The position numbers and the translations under genes were made by a program. This document shows positions 23,780 to 34,143 of a stretch of DNA of 64,000 nucleotides, piece after piece. This DNA comes from Prevotella sp. Lineage in GTDB: Bacteria > Bacteroidota > Bacteroidia > Bacteroidales > Bacteroidaceae. Positions within the stretch are counted from its first letter, which is position 1; every line of letters starts with the position of its first letter. The stretch spans positions 1 through 64,000 of the forward strand of contig JAFZIL010000027.1 in the NCBI GenBank assembly GCA_017554385.1, written 5' to 3'. The notes below the pieces were generated by a model. It was not told the DNA's origin. It saw only the letters and a program-made list of their open reading frames with translations, and did no database searches.

Positions 23780-26700
23780 TTAGCGTGTAAGTGAGAATTT
23801 CAGGGAGAATCCGAAATCGCGTGTCGTTGTGGGATAGCTCGAAGCCGACAGCAGCGGTGTGTTGGTCTGCTGGTCGTAGTAGGCCGACAGTGTGAGCAGT
23901 CGGGAGATGGTATAGTCGGCCGAGAAGGAGATGCGAAGAGCCGAGTTGCCGCTCGATGCCGACGACACACGGGTGGCAATGTCTCGGGTGATGGCTGCCT
24001 GGTCGCGGAACGAGATGTCGAGTCGGGTGTTCAGGTCATGGTTCACGCCGCCCTTCTTTTGGTTGTTCACGTTGCTGTTCTTGCTTTCTTCCTGCTCGTC
24101 TTTCTTCCCCTTTCCCTTTTGGGCTCCTTTCACTTTCCGGCTGGTGTTGCCTGAGCCGAAAAGGTTGAAGTTGCTGATCTTGTAACCGAAGCCTATCACC
24201 CAGTCGTTAGAACGTGACTCGTTGATCTGCACGCTGGTCATGGAGAGGTTCAGTACGCGTGTAGTCTTGTATTCGGCCTTGACGGTGAGGTTGTTGTTGA
24301 GCGTCACGTCGAGTCCCAGTAACGGTGAGAAGGCCTCGTTGATGCTGACCGTGGAGATGTTGTACATAGATGATGGGGTGTAGCTGCCGTCGGCACCTTT
24401 CACGTAGCCAAGGTCACCTTTGTACTCGACCCAGGAACTGTAGCTTGCGTAAGATCCTACAGAGTAGACGCTCTTGTAGGAGTGGTTCAGGTTGACGGAC
24501 TTGAAGTGGTCGCGTAGCCAGGGCAGCTTGCTGAGGCCCGCATAGCGGATCGTCCAGTTGGGCAGCAGACGCGTGATGAGTGGGAAAATGTCGAGCGAAC
24601 CGCCACCACTTGATGTATAGGCATCGAGGAATGCCGGAATGAGCACGTCGGCACTATAGGCATCGACAGGATTGGCATTGCTGACCACACCACGCTCCTC
24701 GCCTGAAGATGGGTACTGGGATTGTACGCGGTCGCGATAGGAAGAGATGTTGTTGCAGAAACGGTCGAAGGAGCTTGACCAGTAGCCGTTGCTGGCATCG
24801 CCAATGCCTTCGAGGGCACTGCGCAGGGAGAGGGTGGTCATATTGAACGAGCCGCTGAATGTGGTGGGTGTACCTGCATACATGAACTGGATGCTCTTGG
24901 CACGGGTATCAGTACGTGTGGCAGAGAGGTCGATCTTCAGGTCACGTACCGGCTCAAGGGTGGCTCGCAACTGCAAGTCTTCGGTCTTTGAGGTATTGGC
25001 TGGTGTCGCAACAGAGTCGTTGCAGAGTAGCCAATTGTTGTCGAGCGCTTTCTGGATATAGTTGTCACCAGTAAAGCCGAAGGCAAAGTCGAGACCTGGC
25101 GAGAGTACGCTACCGGTGCGTTGTCCGAAGGCATCGCCCACGTTGGGGATAAAGCCTGGTAGCTGCATGGAGTACTGGTTGCGGTAGGAGAGGTTGACCG
25201 TGCGCACCATCATCAACAGACGTGCTGCCTGCTGGGTGGGGTTATACCACCACAGTTCTTCGAGCGGCTTCTTGGGTACGACGCTGATCTTGATGTCGAG
25301 AGGTGACAGTTGTGAGGCAAGAGAAGATTTCTTGTCTTTATCCTTTGAAAGTGTGTCGGCAATAGCCTTCAGCGAATCGGGAGTCTCTGGCTCCTTACCT
25401 TTTTCCTCAGGCTTTTTTCCTTTTGCCTCTGATTTCTTACTGCTTTCTTCAGAAAGACGTTTCCACTCACTCTTGGGTATCCATACCTGTATCTTGTTAT
25501 CGTCGGTGGCCTTCCATTTCAGTTCTACAGGCTTGCCGTTTTTGGTCTTAGCCGTAACGTTGAGACGACGCGACTTCTTACCGTGCTGCACGGTGAAAAC
25601 AGAGTCGGGTAGCAGCTTCATCTCGCGCTGATAGGTATTCTTGTTCTTCGGAAGGGCTTTCTGTTCGGCAGCATCGTCCTTCTTGGCATCTTTGTCGTCC
25701 TTAGCGTCTTTTCCGTCCTTGGCATCCTTCCCGTCCTTGGCATCCTTCCCTTTTTCAGGACGTTTGACTTCAGCTTTTTTCTTTGCTTGAGGCTGTTTCT
25801 TGAATCGGTCGTTCACCTTCTTCAGGAATGGAATGTGGTTGTAAAGGGTTTCCATGTTCAGCGACCCGTTGATGGTGAGGTTACGGCTGTTACGTATGGT
25901 GTTGCCTAACGAGGTGCCATCGTCGAGCTCGGTACCACGCTGCCACGCATAAGTGGCATTGTAGCTGGCATCGCTCTTCATCCAGTCGAGGATGGGCAGC
26001 TTGTCGAGCGGCAGCTGGTAGCTGGCAGTGAAGGTCTGTTGGTAGTCGAGGGGCACACCGAGGTCCTTGATGCTCCTCCATACGGAGTCCTTCCAAGCGG
26101 TATATCGGTCGGGATAGAGATCCTTGTTCACTGGAGTATATGGCTCTTCGATTTCGGCATGTGTAGCCGACTGGAAGTTCATGTGGAGGTTCTTCGTGAG
26201 GTCCCATCGTAACGAGAAGTCACGGTTCCAGAGGAACTGCTCGCTGAACGTGAGTGGCAGGTTGGGATTCTCAGTGTTTTCAAGGTCACGTTCCTGTAGC
26301 TCTGAGTAGTTACGTCTCAGTTCGGAGTTGAACGAGATGCTCTGCGGCAGGTAGTTCAGACCCAGAGCCTTGGGGAAGTTGTTCCACTTCGACTTGCCTT
26401 TGAGGTTCTTGAATGGTTCCCATGCCTTGTAGACAGGCGAATAGGTGTAGTTGAGCGCTCCGCGCCACTCGTCGTCCGTATTCCATACGGTGGTCTCGCC
26501 CGATGTGTAGTTATGTCTGTGACTATAGCTTAGGGAGAAGTTTGCCGGGTCGTAGGGCATAGGATGCTTCTTATTCTTGATGCCAACGCGGGCATTGGAG
26601 ATGGAGAAGTTGCGCGAGATGTTCTTCGTCACCGCAATCGACTCGATGGAGTCGCGCTCATGGCTCGATGCTGCTTCAAGGGCATCGTCAAGCCGCATGT

Positions 26701-29700
26701 CGGTGTCGAGCGGGTTGTATTTCGGGCTGACGGTCTGCTTGGTGTAGGAATAGTAGAGCGGCATCTCGACCTTGGCCTTGTCGGGGAAGAGTTTGCCTAA
26801 CTCTACGTTGGCCGTGATGCTGTAGGACTTCTCGGTGTCGGTAGACCGCTGCATAATGCTCTCCTCAAGACCGCCGAAGCCGTCGGTGACATAGCGTCCG
26901 GTGAGGTTCAGACTGCCGAAGTCGCTCATTTGCACAGCCATCGTACCGCTGGCAGCCCAGCCACCCTCGTTGTTCGATTCCTTCAGACGCAGTTCGTTGA
27001 CCCATACCTCTCCCGATTTCGGTGAGTTTGTCAGGTTGCGCACACCGATGATCATGGTCTTCACCTCGCCCAACGACGGGTTACCCACGATGGTGATGCG
27101 GTTGCCGGGACTGTTAGGATCGTAGTCGCTGTAGGCCTGCGTGAAGGAGGCAAGTCCTTCGGTGCGTGCTTTGTTGCGCGCCTTCTTCAGCTGGGTGAAG
27201 ATGCTCATGTCAATGTCGAGCATGTTCTCCTGCGGCCATACCAACGGACGGTCGGTGGGAACGTTCCAGCGATAATGCCCCTCGGGCGTTAGCTTCAGGG
27301 GAATGAGGTATTCGTAGTAGTTGTTCTTGTAGTCGGAACCCAAGCGGATGAACACGGCCAGCTGGTTGTCCTGCAGCTGCGTGGTGTTGGGCGAGAGTGC
27401 GTTGGCGTGGACAAACATCTGCAGCCGCTTGTACTGGCGCAGGTCCTGGTTGGTGTTCTTATAGACGGCCTTCGACTCGTTCTGGCTCAGGTCTTTCACC
27501 ATCATACATAGGGCTTGCTCGTTGTTCTCGACGAGTTGCGGCTGTCCAGGGTCTGTGGCTCGTGAGATGCCTGGCGGCAGGACGTAGGCCACAGGCTGTC
27601 GGTCGGTGTTCTCTTCGATGTTCACCGCACTGATGTCCATCCTTCCCGTTTCGGCACCTGTAGCCGTCTGCAGGCTCTGCTTGTACTGTCGCCACTCGCC
27701 GCGCACAAGGTCGAGCGAACCGAAGCGCAGTACGATAGGCTTGCTGAAGCCGGTAAGGAACATTCGCATGAAGCGGATGGAAGTGAAGTCGTTGATAGAG
27801 CCTTCCTTTTTCGTGTACTTCACCAGCGGGATGCGGTACTGGTACCAGCGCACCGTCATAGAGTCGCCGTTGCGCAACTTGGCATTGTAGTCGCGGTGGT
27901 CTACGATGTATGAGTCGTCGCCCTTAGTACCGTGGTTGTAGGCTTGCAGTTCGTCATCGCTGATGCGTATGCGGTACTGGAAGTAGCGGTTGTACTCGTT
28001 GAGCGTGAAGTCCTGGTTGATATCCTCCACGTCGGGCGTGGTCTTATAAGAAGTGTCGTAGCTCTCAGGACTCTCGTCGGAAGCGGGCGAGTTGCCCTGC
28101 GGGTTGTTGATGCGCTTGTATCGGTCCATGATCGACTTGCGCTCGTCATCGAAGTCGCTGCCACGGTAGTAGTGGTAGTCGTCGCCTGCAGGATCGTTGT
28201 GCCATGCCTGGCGCAGACTGTCGTTGGTCACGATGCCGTCGATGGTCGTAAGCCAGTCATTATAGGCACCGTATGTGCGCTCTTCTTCATCGGTCAGTCC
28301 GTTGTAGCCTACGTCTTGCAGCTGGCGCGAGCCGCTGGTTGTGGCAAAGGCGTAGGTTTGGGTAGCCTGTACGGGAATCTTTCCCCACTGTGTGGTGTTG
28401 AAGTTCTGTGTACCGTCGACAGGCATGCCGCTCTCGTAGAACTTCTTGCCGTCGCGCAGCACGTCCTCTGAGATTTCACCCAGATTCAGGTACAGTTCAC
28501 CTGAGTATTGTGAAGCCGTACCCTCACGACGGGTGTAGATAAAAGGATCGAGGAGCCAGAACTCTACGTATTCGATGTTGGCCTGCTCGAAGTCGGTAGT
28601 TTCCAAGCGTCGCATCATGCCGCCCCATTTCTGTTCGGGCTGTTGCAGGGTACCGTCGGCATTGATTTTTGTAGTCAGGTTATACGGTCCGCGTTCCTGC
28701 GGATAGTAGGCCAGGTTCAAGATGGATAGGGTAGAGGTGGCTCCACTGTAGGTCGACTGGTCGCGGTTGGGATAGAGTTCCTTGACGTATACCTCGCGTA
28801 CATAGTGGTTCGACAGTTGTTCCAGGTCGCTCTTGATATGGCTGGGCGTCAACGATGACGAGCGGCGTGTGAAGATGGGGTCGACGTTGTACCAAGCCAG
28901 CAGTGCACGGTCGTAACCGCTTGCTACGGTCTCTTTGTCATTATAGTTGGCAAACATGGCGGGAACACTCGACAGCACCCAGGCATGAGGCTCGCTCACG
29001 TCGAGTTTGTTCTCAGTGTTCTCGAAGTCATCCAGATAGGAGGCATTGTCCTGCGTGCCGTTGGCCGTGCCAGCTATCAGATGGGCAAATTCGCCCTTGA
29101 ACTGAATCTGTGATGGCTGCGTGAGATGGAGCAGAGGCAGCTTGTCGAGCATGTTGGTGAGCCACTGCGACTCCTGCTTCCAGTTCATGCTCAGGCCCCA
29201 AAGGGTGTTGCTCAGTGGCTCTTCGCCCATTGTTACTTTCGAAATCAAGGGCTGTTCGTGCAGGTGCATCACCGTTCCACCGAGTGAGAAGTTCTTGTTG
29301 AAGTCATAATCCCAGTTCACACCGAACATGGTCTTTCGCTGCATGGCATAGTCGGTGTTCGACTCAAGCGAGACATTGACGTTTGTTCCTGCGTCGATGA
29401 TGCTCTGGTTCAGGATGGTCACCTCGCCTGCAGAGTAGTCGACCGAATAGTCGGAGCCTTCTTGCAGGGTGACTCCACCTGCAGTAACGACTACCGAGCC
29501 TTGCGGCACGTTATAGGCACCGAGCGAGATAACATTGGCCGAGTGGCCCTTGAACTGTCCCGTAAGCAGGAACTTGTCTTTCTCGGCAATCTGCTTGGCA
29601 ATGGTCTGCGTCGAGTCATAGAGCTCGTCGAAGCAGTATCTGTCGGCTACGGCACCCATGCCTTGTTGGGTCAGGTAGTTGCGCAGGTAGTCGCCGAATG

Positions 29701-31546
29701 GTTCAGCCGACGGCAGGAAAATACGTCCGTTGTCGATGGTGTAGCCCTGCACGAAGTCGAACTGTCCGTTGGGATTTGGCTTCATGTTGTTGTCTAAGCG
29801 GTCCAGTCCCATGACTTTCAGCAGGGTGGTCTGCTTCAGCTTCTCCTCGGGCAGGTAGCTCAGATAGGTACCAGTGGTATCGCTTTGATATTTGATGTCG
29901 AGCTTGAATTTCTCTTTCTCGACGCTCGATGCCAGATAGTAGACGTTCTTCATCATCAGGTTCCAGTTTCCCTGTTGCGGGTTGTTGCTGGTGTTTTTCA
30001 GCGATTTCACGAAGATGGTCTTGTCGGTCTGTGTCAAGTCGGTCGAGAACTCACCCACCTGGTAGGTCTGGCCACCATAGGTGTATTCAAAGGCCACAGC
30101 GAGCACTTGGTCAGTCTGCAGTCCCGTTTTCAGTGAAACATAGCCCAAGGCTGTGTTTACCGTGTATTCGCTCGATGTGAGCAGACGTGCTCCGGAAAGT
30201 TGTTCGTAGTCTACACCGCCAATAATCTGGCTGAATCCTTCCAGCTTCGTGGCAATGAGGTCAGCGTTGCGCTCGTCGTTGCCGATGGTGTTGATGAGGG
30301 TGGGGTAGAGGTCGTTTGCCTGGTTCGAAGGTACGTTCATTCCCGTGCTGTTCCATTGCGGATTGCTGATGACGCTGTTTTCGCCCAGGTCTGTGAAGGC
30401 AACGATGTTACGGGTGTTGGTGGTCGTACCAGTCTTGTTCGTCACCCAGATTTCCACACGGTTGATTTTTATGCCTGTGGTAAGGTTTGGCAGCGAGCGC
30501 ATGGCACGGTCGTAGTTCTGTCGGAAATAGTGAGAGAGGAAGAAATGTCGGTTCTCCTCGTATGCAGCCACATCGATTTCGAAGGGAGTTGTTTGCGTAC
30601 CACCTTTCGACGATACGCTCTTTGAGGTGGTGTTCTTCTGCGAGACGACAGTCTGTAACTTCAGTTTGCCAAACTGCATGTCGGTACGAATACCGAAGAG
30701 TTGTGAGGCTCCGTGAACGAGCGAGTTGTTCGATGGGAACGATACATTGCCGGCTTCGACAAGTTTGATGATTTCGTCTTCCTTACCGTCATACTTCAGC
30801 TTCAGGTTCTTTGTGTCGAAGTCGAAGGTGGCGTCGGTGTTGTAGTTCAGGTTCATGTTTACCTTGTCGCCCACCTTTCCGTTGAGGCTCAAGTTGATCT
30901 TCTCGTCGAAGTCGAAGGCGGTGGTCTTACGGTTACGTATGGGCAGCGACGGATTATCGATGTTTTTCAGTGTGACGCCTACTTTCAGCTCGGCTGTTCC
31001 CTGTGTTTTGATGCGCACGCCGCCAGGGCCGAAGATCTTCTCAGCCGGACCCAGGTCGAAGTGCATGTCGGAGAAGTCGAACTTCTCTTTGCCCTTGGCT
31101 GCGGCATTCTCGGCATCCTTTGTGCGGAAGTACATCTGGCGCATGCGCCGCTCGCTCCATCGCAGGTATTCCTGTGGTGTCATCAGCACGGGTGTGTTCA
31201 CGTATCGGTCGCCAATCTTCGTACCTATATAATATACGTTGAGCGAGTCGTCGTATTCAGCCTGCTGTTTCAGGTTTTCGGGCATCTTCAGGTCGGTGGC
31301 ACTGGAGTCCAGGTCGCTGTTGTCGAGCGGTGCTGTGCGTTGTATGCGCCAACGGGAGTGTACCAGCGAGTCAGGCACATCATCCTCGGCAGCCTTGATA
31401 GCCTTTGGTTGGGCCTTTACTTGATCTGAGGTTTGAGGTTTGAGATTTGAGGTTTGAGATTTGGGATTTGAGATTTGCTGATTAGTCTGGGCGACAGCGA
31501 CCAGACAAACGCAGCACATCATGAGTATCATCAATAGTTTCCTCAT
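23780..31546 (-). CDS. sprA: SprA, outer-membrane channel of the type IX secretion system
   Basis: About 2588 residues, the size range of SprA/Sov, the giant beta-barrel that forms the type IX secretion channel in the outer membrane. It has a signal peptide (KLLMILMMCCVCLVAVAQ), family segments such as GGVRIKTQGTAELKVG and NRKTTAFDFDEKINLSLNGK in the first 250 residues, and a beta-rich C-terminus ending in a short strand with terminal Arg. Two charged low-complexity stretches stand out: KDAKDG repeats near residues 1925-1960 and a Lys/Glu-rich stretch near 2030-2075; both probably lie in loops. ATG 31546 was chosen. Seven-bp repeat arrays lie directly before the start and just after the signal peptide region. 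It is 52 nt downstream of ruvA, an arrangement known from other Bacteroidetes. Confidence 0.93.
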   Translation of the reverse strand: MRKLLMILMMCCVCLVAVAQTNQQISNPKSQTSNLKPQTSDQVKAQPKAIKAAEDDVPDSLVHSRWRIQRTAPLDNSDLDSSATDLKMPENLKQQAEYDDSLNVYYIGTKIGDRYVNTPVLMTPQEYLRWSERRMRQMYFRTKDAENAAAKGKEKFDFSDMHFDLGPAEKIFGPGGVRIKTQGTAELKVGVTLKNIDNPSLPIRNRKTTAFDFDEKINLSLNGKVGDKVNMNLNYNTDATFDFDTKNLKLKYDGKEDEIIKLVEAGNVSFPSNNSLVHGASQLFGIRTDMQFGKLKLQTVVSQKNTTSKSVSSKGGTQTTPFEIDVAAYEENRHFFLSHYFRQNYDRAMRSLPNLTTGIKINRVEIWVTNKTGTTTNTRNIVAFTDLGENSVISNPQWNSTGMNVPSNQANDLYPTLINTIGNDERNADLIATKLEGFSQIIGGVDYEQLSGARLLTSSEYTVNTALGYVSLKTGLQTDQVLAVAFEYTYGGQTYQVGEFSTDLTQTDKTIFVKSLKNTSNNPQQGNWNLMMKNVYYLASSVEKEKFKLDIKYQSDTTGTYLSYLPEEKLKQTTLLKVMGLDRLDNNMKPNPNGQFDFVQGYTIDNGRIFLPSAEPFGDYLRNYLTQQGMGAVADRYCFDELYDSTQTIAKQIAEKDKFLLTGQFKGHSANVISLGAYNVPQGSVVVTAGGVTLQEGSDYSVDYSAGEVTILNQSIIDAGTNVNVSLESNTDYAMQRKTMFGVNWDYDFNKNFSLGGTVMHLHEQPLISKVTMGEEPLSNTLWGLSMNWKQESQWLTNMLDKLPLLHLTQPSQIQFKGEFAHLIAGTANGTQDNASYLDDFENTENKLDVSEPHAWVLSSVPAMFANYNDKETVASGYDRALLAWYNVDPIFTRRSSSLTPSHIKSDLEQLSNHYVREVYVKELYPNRDQSTYSGATSTLSILNLAYYPQERGPYNLTTKINADGTLQQPEQKWGGMMRRLETTDFEQANIEYVEFWLLDPFIYTRREGTASQYSGELYLNLGEISEDVLRDGKKFYESGMPVDGTQNFNTTQWGKIPVQATQTYAFATTSGSRQLQDVGYNGLTDEEERTYGAYNDWLTTIDGIVTNDSLRQAWHNDPAGDDYHYYRGSDFDDERKSIMDRYKRINNPQGNSPASDESPESYDTSYKTTPDVEDINQDFTLNEYNRYFQYRIRISDDELQAYNHGTKGDDSYIVDHRDYNAKLRNGDSMTVRWYQYRIPLVKYTKKEGSINDFTSIRFMRMFLTGFSKPIVLRFGSLDLVRGEWRQYKQSLQTATGAETGRMDISAVNIEENTDRQPVAYVLPPGISRATDPGQPQLVENNEQALCMMVKDLSQNESKAVYKNTNQDLRQYKRLQMFVHANALSPNTTQLQDNQLAVFIRLGSDYKNNYYEYLIPLKLTPEGHYRWNVPTDRPLVWPQENMLDIDMSIFTQLKKARNKARTEGLASFTQAYSDYDPNSPGNRITIVGNPSLGEVKTMIIGVRNLTNSPKSGEVWVNELRLKESNNEGGWAASGTMAVQMSDFGSLNLTGRYVTDGFGGLEESIMQRSTDTEKSYSITANVELGKLFPDKAKVEMPLYYSYTKQTVSPKYNPLDTDMRLDDALEAASSHERDSIESIAVTKNISRNFSISNARVGIKNKKHPMPYDPANFSLSYSHRHNYTSGETTVWNTDDEWRGALNYTYSPVYKAWEPFKNLKGKSKWNNFPKALGLNYLPQSISFNSELRRNYSELQERDLENTENPNLPLTFSEQFLWNRDFSLRWDLTKNLHMNFQSATHAEIEEPYTPVNKDLYPDRYTAWKDSVWRSIKDLGVPLDYQQTFTASYQLPLDKLPILDWMKSDASYNATYAWQRGTELDDGTSLGNTIRNSRNLTINGSLNMETLYNHIPFLKKVNDRFKKQPQAKKKAEVKRPEKGKDAKDGKDAKDGKDAKDDKDAKKDDAAEQKALPKNKNTYQREMKLLPDSVFTVQHGKKSRRLNVTAKTKNGKPVELKWKATDDNKIQVWIPKSEWKRLSEESSKKSEAKGKKPEEKGKEPETPDSLKAIADTLSKDKDKKSSLASQLSPLDIKISVVPKKPLEELWWYNPTQQAARLLMMVRTVNLSYRNQYSMQLPGFIPNVGDAFGQRTGSVLSPGLDFAFGFTGDNYIQKALDNNWLLCNDSVATPANTSKTEDLQLRATLEPVRDLKIDLSATRTDTRAKSIQFMYAGTPTTFSGSFNMTTLSLRSALEGIGDASNGYWSSSFDRFCNNISSYRDRVQSQYPSSGEERGVVSNANPVDAYSADVLIPAFLDAYTSSGGGSLDIFPLITRLLPNWTIRYAGLSKLPWLRDHFKSVNLNHSYKSVYSVGSYASYSSWVEYKGDLGYVKGADGSYTPSSMYNISTVSINEAFSPLLGLDVTLNNNLTVKAEYKTTRVLNLSMTSVQINESRSNDWVIGFGYKISNFNLFGSGNTSRKVKGAQKGKGKKDEQEESKNSNVNNQKKGGVNHDLNTRLDISFRDQAAITRDIATRVSSASSGNSALRISFSADYTISRLLTLSAYYDQQTNTPLLSASSYPTTTRDFGFSLKFSLTR
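31428..31476. repeat. 7-bp unit array inside the sprA reading frame
   Basis: Seven contiguous units of GAGGTTT, GAGATTT or GGGATTT on the plus strand. Read on the minus strand they encode a polar stretch rich in Ser, Asn, Gln and Lys (QISNPKSQTSNLKPQTSDQ) just after the SprA signal peptide. Confidence 0.9.
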
Positions 31547-31595
31547 AAATCTCAAATCTCAAACCTCAAATCTCAAATCTCAAACCTCAAACCTC
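31547..31595. repeat. 7-bp unit array in the ruvA-sprA gap, opposite orientation
   Basis: Seven contiguous units of AAATCTC or AAACCTC on the plus strand, the reverse complement of the unit at 31428-31476. The array ends at the base before the sprA start codon, so it replaces the normal ribosome-binding region. Together the arrays form an imperfect 49-bp inverted repeat around a 70-bp loop that holds the sprA start and signal peptide codons. Confidence 0.9.
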
Positions 31596-31598
31596 AAA

Positions 31599-32201
31599 TC
31601 ACTTAATCTGCTTCAGTGCCAGCTTCACCACTTGCTCCACGGGCAGGTCGGGCTGTTCTTGCAGTATCTGTACGACAACCTTCTGCGACGGTGCGGGTGC
31701 AAAGCCCAGCATGGTCAGTGCCGAGACGGCCTCGTCTTTCACCGCATTGTTCACCGGTGCCTGTACCAATCCTCCGGCAGGTATCTCTTCGGCAATGCCC
31801 AAGGCTACAATCTTGTCACGCAAATCCACGATAACGCGCTGTGCCGTCATCTTGCCGATACCCTTGATGCCCTTGATTACGCGCTCATTGCCTGTAGAGA
31901 TGGCTGCACAAAGCTCACTGACGCTCATTGACGAAAGCATCATGCGAGCAGTGTTTGCACCTACTCCCGATACCGAGATGAGCAGTTCAAACATCTCGCG
32001 TTCCTTTTTATTATAAAAGCCATATAGCTGATGGGCATCTTCGCGAATGGCTTCATAGACGTACAGCTTTACCTCTTTCTTACCCTGCAAGGCACTGTAA
32101 GTGTTGAGCGATATGCTCAGCCCGTAACCCACGCCAGCGGCTTCAACCGTAGCGAGAGCAGGCGACAGCTCGGTAAGCTCGCCCTTGATGTATTCTATCA
32201 T
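31599..32201 (-). CDS. ruvA: Holliday junction branch migration protein RuvA
   Basis: A 200-residue protein of normal RuvA length. It binds Holliday junctions and loads the RuvB motor. The N-terminal OB fold starts MIEYIKGELTELSP; helix-hairpin-helix motifs are visible in ISVSGVGANTARMMLS and IKGIKGIGKMTAQRVIVDLRDK; the C-terminal domain III is EAVSALTMLGF onward. The internal ATG at 32201 was chosen because homologues start MIEYI; an upstream in-frame start would add ten basic residues. It is followed by sprA on the same strand. Confidence 0.95.
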   Translation of the reverse strand: MIEYIKGELTELSPALATVEAAGVGYGLSISLNTYSALQGKKEVKLYVYEAIREDAHQLYGFYNKKEREMFELLISVSGVGANTARMMLSSMSVSELCAAISTGNERVIKGIKGIGKMTAQRVIVDLRDKIVALGIAEEIPAGGLVQAPVNNAVKDEAVSALTMLGFAPAPSQKVVVQILQEQPDLPVEQVVKLALKQIK

Positions 32202-32275
32202 GCGTTCTTTTTTTGTATATATACGTTTCAATAACGCGTCTATTTGCGTTTTATTGCAATGTCAGCAAAAAATAA

Positions 32276-32306
32276 ACGCAGGAAAGCCGTTTCTGCTTTC
32301 CCGCGT
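32276..32306 (-). terminator. terminator of the HerA-like ATPase gene
   Basis: ACGCAGGAAAGC (32276-32287) and GCTTTCCCGCGT (32295-32306) form an 11-bp stem with one mismatch. On the minus strand it is followed by TTTATTTTTT. It separates the HerA-like gene from ruvA. Confidence 0.8.
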
Positions 32307-32367
32307 CTTGTGTCATTCCTATTTCCTGCCGCTACGAACGAGAGGCCTTTGCTTTCCTTTGTTTTAA

Positions 32368-33945
32368 TTACTTCACCAGATTTCCCAGGATGTCGCGTGT
32401 CAGTTCCTTGGTGATAGTGCGCGTGGCGGCACTCGTGGCATTCTTCACTACCTTCTCCTTGGCCGATGTGCGCGACTTCGACTCCTTACCGCTTACCTTG
32501 TTCGAGACCCAGGTGCCAAGGATGGTGGCCAGCGTCGTGGTAACGGCAGTCATCACGGCCTTCAGTACCTTGCTCATCAGTCCGGGCTTTTTCTTTTCTT
32601 CCTTTTCGGCCTTCGTAGCTTTTTCAGGCTTCTCGGGCTGATCCTGCTCAGCAGGTAGGGACTCAGCCTCTTTCATCAGTATCTCATAGGCGCTCTCACG
32701 GTCTATGGGCGTATCGTACTTGCCATAGATGCGGCTCTGCTTGATGATGTCGAGGCGCTGACCTTCGGTCACGGCACCTATCTGGGATAATGGGAACAGG
32801 ATTTTGGCTCGCTCTACAATGCCTGGGGCACCTTTCTCATCGAGGAAGCTTACAAGTGCCTCGCCGGTTTCCAAGTTCATGATAGCCTCGTCGGTCTTGA
32901 AAGCAGGATTAGCGCGGAACGTGTCGGCAGCGGTCTTCACGGCCTTCTGGTCCTTCGGCGTATAGGCACGCAGGGCATGCTGCACGCGGTTGCCCAACTG
33001 TCCGAGGATGTTCTCGGGAATATCGGTGGGACTCTGGGTGATGAAGTATATGCCTACACCTTTCGAGCGGATGAGTCGGATGACCTGTTCAATTTTGTCG
33101 AGCAGAGCCTTCGAGGTGCCGTCGAAGAGCATGTGGGCCTCGTCGAAGAAGAACACTAGTTTGGGCAACGGTAGATCGCCCACCTCGGGCAGTGTGCTGT
33201 AGAGCTCGGAGAGCAGCCAGAGCAGGAACGTGGAATAGAGTTTCGGCTGCATCATCAGCTTGTCGGCAGCCAGTACGCTCATCACACCCTTGCCCTGTTC
33301 GGTCTGCAGGAGGTCGTAGATGTCGAAGGCCGGTTCGCCGAAGAACTTGTCGGCACCCTGCGCCTCTAACTGGAGCAGTGCGCGCTGTATAGCTCCTACA
33401 GATGCAGTCGAGATGTTACCGTATTTAGTAGTATAGTCCTTGGCGTTCTTCGACACCCAGTCGAGCATCGAGCGCAGGTCCTTCAGGTCAAGTATCATGA
33501 GCCCGCGTTCGTCAGCTATGCGGAATACAATGTTCAGCACACCATCCTGTGTCTCGTTCAGCTGTAGCAATCGGCTGAGCAGCTGAGGTCCCATCTGCGA
33601 GACGGTGGCGCGCATGGGGTGTCCCTGCTCGCCGAAGACGTCGTAGAAACGCACGGGGCAGGCCTGGAATTCGGGATTCTCAATGCCAAACTCAGGCATT
33701 CGCTTCTCAATGAAACCACTCAGTCGTCCCACTTGTGAGATGCCGCTCAGGTCGCCCTTCATGTCAGCCATGAAGCAGGGCACTCCTGCTTGACAAAACG
33801 TCTCGGCCATCACCTGTAGGGTCACGGTCTTGCCCGTACCCGTGGCACCGGCAATGAGTCCGTGGCGGTTGGCCATCTTTCCCGTAATCGACAATGCCCC
33901 GTTTTCGCAGTGGGCAATGTACAGTCCTCTTTCCTTCTCGTACAT
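32368..33945 (-). CDS. HerA-like/DUF853 P-loop ATPase
   Basis: A 525-residue protein. Walker A GATGTGKT sits near residue 35 and Walker [16 protein letters not shown] near 270, with [31 protein letters not shown] as the sensor region, matching DUF853 (YjgR-type) relatives of the HerA/FtsK translocases. The C-terminal 100 residues are Lys-rich and then hydrophobic ([22 protein letters not shown]), possibly a membrane contact. Biochemical role unknown in general. ATG 33945 was chosen, as homologues begin just before the '[10 protein letters not shown]' type segment. Confidence 0.88.
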   Translation of the reverse strand: MYEKERGLYIAHCENGALSITGKMANRHGLIAGATGTGKTVTLQVMAETFCQAGVPCFMADMKGDLSGISQVGRLSGFIEKRMPEFGIENPEFQACPVRFYDVFGEQGHPMRATVSQMGPQLLSRLLQLNETQDGVLNIVFRIADERGLMILDLKDLRSMLDWVSKNAKDYTTKYGNISTASVGAIQRALLQLEAQGADKFFGEPAFDIYDLLQTEQGKGVMSVLAADKLMMQPKLYSTFLLWLLSELYSTLPEVGDLPLPKLVFFFDEAHMLFDGTSKALLDKIEQVIRLIRSKGVGIYFITQSPTDIPENILGQLGNRVQHALRAYTPKDQKAVKTAADTFRANPAFKTDEAIMNLETGEALVSFLDEKGAPGIVERAKILFPLSQIGAVTEGQRLDIIKQSRIYGKYDTPIDRESAYEILMKEAESLPAEQDQPEKPEKATKAEKEEKKKPGLMSKVLKAVMTAVTTTLATILGTWVSNKVSGKESKSRTSAKEKVVKNATSAATRTITKELTRDILGNLVK

Positions 33946-34143
33946 AATGACTATTTTGTTATTGATAAAAACTGTCTGCAAAAATAAGAAAAAAACTGTT
34001 TACTGCCAAGGAATAATGAGGAAGAAGTGAAAAGTTGTGTGTTAATTTTTGTAGAGGCAGGGCATTTTCTTTATCATCACGACCATAGTTCAGTAAAAAA
34101 ATACTACCTTTGCAGCAGTTTTAACGTTAAAAATACAATTTAA

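Noticed and set aside
30713..31429. 238-codon ORF antisense to the sprA N-terminus
   Set aside because: SprA is recognised over the whole region; the antisense frame has no promoter or family features.
23780..31546. KDAKDG-rich stretch of SprA as a sign of a frameshift
   Set aside because: The frame stays open on both sides with matching family features, so it is a low-complexity loop and not a frame error.
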